From the NCBI GenBank assembly GCA_023238725.1, contig CM041553.1:21572001-21636000 (forward strand): 64,000 bases of DNA. Direction: 5' to 3'. The notes beneath the pieces are model-generated. The model was not told the origin of the DNA and ran no database searches. It saw only the letters and a program-made list of their open reading frames with translations. Positions 26,201 to 32,200 of this stretch are shown piece after piece (within the stretch, counting starts at the first letter, position 1; each line of letters begins with the position of its first letter). A program made the position numbers and the translations under genes. The stretch is from Scortum barcoo. Taxonomy: Eukaryota; Chordata; Actinopteri; Centrarchiformes; Terapontidae.

Positions 26201-29200
26201 TACAATGGAAAGTTTCAATTAAGGTCAGCCTAAACAAGTGCAATTCGATTAATCATCAGAAGAATTTAAGCACCACCATAGAATATTTGATTATATCTGA
26301 TAACCAAAAAAACACAAAACAATATCTCCATCAATTTATGGAAAGTATTTCAAATCCCTATGCCTCTATACTAAAGGAAGGTTATATGAGAGGTTATAAT
26401 ATATAAACACAAATGCAAAGTTACTGGGAGTGTGAAAGTAAGGGGAAACAAAAAAAAATGTCTAAAGAGTCCATAACTAACCTTAGCCAGGTTTGGTGAA
26501 ATGGGTGTATTGGGGTCTTGAACCCCTTCTGGCAGTGTGAAGGAGGCGTTCCGCAGAGCAGAGTTTTGAAGAGCATTGGAGAGGTTTGGGGAGACAGGTT
26601 TCCTTGGATCAATGATAATAGTACCATCTGGCAGGGTGTAAGATGCACTTTTCAGGTAAGGGTTCTGAAGTGCTGCTGCTAGGTTCGGGGACTTCTGCTT
26701 CTTGGTGTCAATCACAATGGTACCATCAGGGAGAGAATAGGAGGCTTCACGCAGAGCTGGGTTATTTAGGGCCTTAGCCAGGTTTGGGGAAATGGAATGC
26801 TGAATAAGAAGAGACAGCAGAGGAACAGAAAGCTCATTAGCTTTAACTATTACATGGCTAACAATAGTAGGAATAGAGAGGTAACTATATACAACACAAG
26901 AATAAGAGGTCAATTTAATTAAAGGATTATGAATCATAGATTACTTTCTCTCTAGGGTCTATAATGGCGCCACCAGGGAGAATGTATGAAGCACTCTTGA
27001 GATCCTGGTTCTGAAGAGCTCTGGAAAGGTTAGGAGACATGGGCCTCTGGGGAACACGTGGGTCCTGTGTAGTGAGTGATATAGGAGACAACTGTAATAA
27101 AATAATTGTTGTTGTTCTGTATATAGTTAAAGACAAATATATCAGCTTGCAAAGTTATTTTTATATGTTCCTTTTATACCTACCCTAATAACTGATCCAT
27201 CAGGCAAGGTGTAGGAGGCTCCACGTACTTGTTGGTTTTGCAAGGCACTGCCAAGCAATGGGGAGGAACGTGAATCTGCATATGGTGACACCAGGGATCC
27301 ATCTGGCAGCCGGTACGATGCCTGCATCAATTGTGGGTTTTGCAGAGCACTTCCTAACATTGGTGACAAAGGTGGTGGTGGTCCATATGGGGACCGTCTG
27401 AGTTGCATAGGTGTTTGAAAAGATGCTTGGCGGAGGTTTGGGTTCTGTTGAAGAGCTCTGTGGAGCTGTGGACTGGGTGGTACATAAGGGTTATGGCGCT
27501 GCATCATAGGGGATCTTAAAGATGAGACATTCTGCAAACCAGACCGGTTCTGTAGAGCATCATGAAGCAGTGGTGTTGGGCCAGGCTCAGAGATATAATC
27601 ATATGGAGTAACAACAGTTGGTCCATATGGTGAACTCAGCTGTGGTGTCTGATAGGAAGCGACACCTCTTAATGCCTGACCATGTCTCATGGCTCCAGAG
27701 AGCATTGGAGAGGAAGGTACAGATGAGGCATATGGGGACTGAGGCCTTCGAAGAGGAGAGACATAGGAGGCGTCTCTCACTGCTTGGTTTTGCAGAGCTC
27801 CAGATAACATTGGGGAAGAAGGGACCATAGGCTGTTCATAAGGGGACACTGGCCTTTGTAATGGAGAAACATAAGATGCATCTTGTATAGCTTGATTCTG
27901 TAGAGCCCTGGACAGCATGGGAGATGAAGGGGCCATAGGTTGTTCATAAGGTGACATTGGTCTCTGCAGTGCGGGAACATAGGACGCATTCCGAATGACC
28001 TGGTTTTGCATTGCACCCGAGAGCGTAGGAGATGAGGGAGCATAAGGTTCTATATATTCTGGAGCCATCTCACCCATACCTACTGCCCGAGATGGCTCTG
28101 GGCCAAGGGGGGTAACAAAAGAGGCGTGTCGTATAGCCTGGTTCTGCAAAGCACCAGATAACATGGGAGATGAGGGGGCAACAAACTGACGTGACTGCTC
28201 AACATAAGGATCAGTATATTGGCGTTGATGGGCAACTTGAGGGGACAGGAGAGGGGAAGACTGACGAGAAAGTCGAGGAGATAAGCGTGGAGATGTAGGA
28301 CGTGGCATTTGTTTAAGGGAGGGCTGTGGGGAAGCTGGAGACATCCTTCTAATAGACTGCTGGGTCATGAGTGGACGTCCTCGAGCCACAGGTCGAGGAC
28401 GAAATCGTCCAGATTCTCTCCTGCCTAGAGGAGCACGGTGAACCATATGAGGGGAGTGAAAAGGGGAGGATAGGAGGGAAGAGTCCACTGTGAGAACAGA
28501 AGACCTGTTGCTTCGTATGGAGGAGGCACGGAATGGACGCACATTCTGGGTGGGTGGGGGCACTGGCCGCCCTCGGAGACCCATAGGTGAGGGCCTGACA
28601 GTACCTAAGGGAACATTTCCCCCCATCCTTGGCCGGGCCAGTGGCGTGGGGTCCCTGAGCAGCCGAGTTGAGCGACGAGAGAGGGTAGGAGATGATGGGG
28701 TAGGCCGGGGGCCTGCAGGGGATAAACTCCGACGAGATGGGGAGGGAGAGGGAGATTGTCTTCTATCGAGCTGCGGAGAGAGTGGGCGAGATGCATAACC
28801 TGGGGAGAGGGGAGGGGATGATGGCCCATGCATCTTCCTCCCTCCAAACGGGCTGCGGGCAGGAGTGGGAGGGGGACTTCGTCTCCTCATGGAAGCACGG
28901 GGTGAGGACGGTGGAGAACGCTGTCTCATTGACATTCTTGGTGAAGGTGGAGGACTTTGCCGGATCATGGAGGCACGAGGAGAGTGATGTGGTGAGGGTC
29001 CTCGAGCTAGGGGAGATGGTGACCTTTGAGGTTGCATTCTATGAGCAAGGGGGGAAGCCATGGGGGATGATCGTCTCGACATAACAGAGGGTGGTCTTTG
29101 GGCATTAATGAGCCCACTCCTCATGGAAGGTTGTGGTGAGAGGCTGCGTCTCTGTGGAAGCATAGGAGAAGGTACTGGGGAGGCCATGGCAGAGGGATGG

Positions 29201-32200
29201 CGCTGCATCTGTGGGGAAGGCATGATGACAGAACGGCGGGATGGAGTTGGAGAGGGTTGCATGCGCCGTGCAGGAAGGGGGGACATACCTGCTTGCTTAA
29301 TAATCATAGCAGTTGGAGTAGGGATCACTGGGCCATAACTCTGTTGCATCATCATTGGATCAGTCATCATCTGCTGCAGGAAACCACAACAAAAAATATG
29401 TGACAGGGACACACTATTAGCAAAATGCACAAACTTTTAGCAGAGAAAATGGCATTGCCAAGTTGTGTTTTTAGAAAAATAGCAAGCTTAACATTAGCTG
29501 TTGATGACAAGAATTTAACCAAGCTAATATGAAGATCATCGTTTTTTCAACATTTCTAATCTGCTGTAACCGTTGAGAATCTACAATTATTCCTTCTTAA
29601 TTATATGATAGAAATGTCTTTTTATCCACCCCAATACTACTGTCCCGCTCATTGCCTTGCTCTATATTTTTAGATTTTACTACGTGAAATCTCATTTTCT
29701 TAGTTGTGAAAAGATGCTTTGGCTTTCTCAGGTGGGATTACTTAAAATAAGAAACTACAGGCTGTGTAATTTAAGATGGTTGCTTGGAGTGGAAGCAGAG
29801 GTGTGCTCTTGAACACTGTGATTTTTTTGTCACATTTTACAATAGAAATCAGGTTGAAAGTGGAAAAAGTTATCCTTCTGTGACCCTCTGGAACTAAAGA
29901 GTATGGCTATATAAAATCAGTGACATTACAGAGCTAGAATTACCTGTGGAGAAACCATTTGTTGCTGTGCCAGCATCATCTGCTCTTGCGGAGACATCAT
30001 TTGTTGTGATATCATCTGTTGCTGTGGTGACATCATTTGTTGTGACATCATCTGTTGTTGTGGTGACATCATCTGTTGTTGTGGTGACATAATTTGTTGC
30101 AGTGGTGACATCATCTGCTGGGGCATCATCTGTTGCTGGGGTGACATAATCTCTGATGGCATCATTTGGGCAGACATACTCTGTTCTTGTTGTAACATCA
30201 TCTGTTGCTGTGGTGACATCCTCTGTTGTTGTGGTGACATCATTTGTTGCAGTGGTGACATCATCTGCTGGGGCATCATCTGTTGCTGTGGTGACATAAT
30301 CTCTGATGGCATCATTTGGGCAGACATACTCTGTTCTTGTTGTAACATCATCTGCTGCTGTGGTGACATCATCTGTTGATGTGGTGACATTATCTGTGGG
30401 GGCATCATCATTTGGTCCTGATGAGACATCATCATTTGTTGTTGTGGTGACCCTCCCATTTGATGCTGTAAGGACATCATGTCACCAGGCTGCCCTGGTA
30501 CAAGAGGAATCTGGTCTTCATACTGGATTTCTGACATGTCTTCAAATTCTGGATCAGGTGGCAAAGTAGGTGGAGGGGGTAGGGGCACATCTAGACGCTC
30601 TTTCCCAAATAGGCGCACTTGAGGCCGAGGAACTCTAAATGTCACCTCTCCGCCCTGAACTCCACCGGTATTATCCCCATATTGATCATACTGGTCTGCG
30701 TACTGGTCCTCATACAGGCCCTGTACCTGATCCATTCCTTGCCCTCCAAAGCCAAAGACCTGCTGTCCTCCTGGAGGGAATCCGATGGTCTGCTGGGAGC
30801 TGTAGTCTTGGTAGGGCATGCCAGCATCACTATAGCTAAGTTGGTAGTCTGGTAGAAATCCTCCTTGCATTCCCATTGTTGCTGCATAAGGATTCTCATA
30901 ATAACCTGCCTGTCCATTATCATAGTAACCTGCTTGTCCGTCACCGTAGAAAACTTCTTGGCCATTTCCATCATAATAACCCTGAGCCTGAGGGTCAAGG
31001 AATCCATCTACCTCTCCTCCATACATATGATCCTCACCTATCAGTGCATAGTAGTCCAGATCCTCTTCACCATACATTGCCTGTTGTTGCTGGTAGCCAT
31101 AGTAATCAGCTTCCTGGTTGCTAACGTAGCCTTGGGCAGAGGAATAAGGGTTATAGTAGTCCTCCATGCCCTCATTGTAAAGACCATCTTCAAAATATTC
31201 TGCATTTGGATCATAGAGTACTTCTTCCTCATAGTAACCAAGATCTTGATAGTCTGCACCCCCTGCTCCATTGTCATAGTAACCAAACTGACCCTGGCTT
31301 CCATATGCTGCAGTTGCCTCATCTTCATAACCACCATAACCATCAACATAGTCTCCATAACTTTTCTGGCGGACTGAATGTCGCTGGTCATATCCATAAG
31401 CCTCCTCCTCATGCTCATAACCATCATTGTGATAACCACGGAGATAACCTCTGGAGCTGGCTTGTCGGCTATGTGCCCTACGTCCACCCCAGCCATGATT
31501 TCCTGAATTACCGCGCATTTTAGTTGACAGAAAGCGTTTGGTCAGCCAATTAGTTGCTGCTGCAACCTTGCCCAGCAACAAACTTCTGTTCTTGAAGTCG
31601 TCAGCAGGCCCATCGCCATCCTTTTTTCCAAATAAGCCTTTGAAGAAGCCCCCCTTCTTCTCATTTGAGTCTTTTCCTCCTCCAAGACGAAGCAGCATAT
31701 AGGTTGGCCTCTTCCCACCATTTGCTTCCCTCTCTCTGGCCTCTTTCTCTTTTTTCCTCTTTTTGCTGGCCTTAAACCTCATCATGAATCGAGAGGTGTT
31801 CTTCAGAATGGACTTGCGGCGTTTCTTTTTAGCAAGGCGGTTCTTTCTCTTCCCCAAGCCCAGAAACAAACGCGATGTACTTTTAAGTTTCTTCCTGCTG
31901 TTTTGACGCCTCTTGAAGCCAGAAAACTTCATGAACATCCTGGACATGTTCTTCAGACCTTTCTTTGGGATTTCCTTTATCGGAAGCTGTGGCGGTTCCT
32001 CTTTCTTTTTGCCTTTTTTTTTCTTTGCATCAGCCTCAGATTTCCCTCCTTTATGCCGGTCATCTTTAGATTTCTTTTTGGGTTTGTCATAATCCTCATC
32101 ATACTCCTCATCCTCCTCTTCTTCATCTTCATCCTCTTCATCATCTTCATCTGAATATTCCCCACGTTTAGACTTCCCCCCTTTCTTTCCCTTAACCCCC

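Larger units (their letters stand above)
24065..28200 (-). repeat. Array of about 19 protein-level repeats of ~33 residues (exons 2-7)
   Basis: Coding repeats with consensus SPNLAxALQNxxLRxASYxLPDGTIIIDPRK span exon 2 to exon 7. The early copies in exon 2 are shorter and divergent. Copies in exons 4 and 5 are close to 33 residues and the most regular. The range given includes the introns between these exons. No catalytic residues are apparent, and I know of no named domain that matches. Confidence 0.85.

Noticed and set aside
28490..29403. Long plus-strand ORFs opposite coding exon 2
   Set aside because: They are antisense shadows of the Ser/Pro/Arg-rich coding frame on the minus strand.
30306..31523. 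Plus-strand ORFs up to 170 residues opposite coding exon 1
   Set aside because: Antisense shadows of the Tyr/Gly- and Met/Gln-rich coding repeats; no independent start or splice support.
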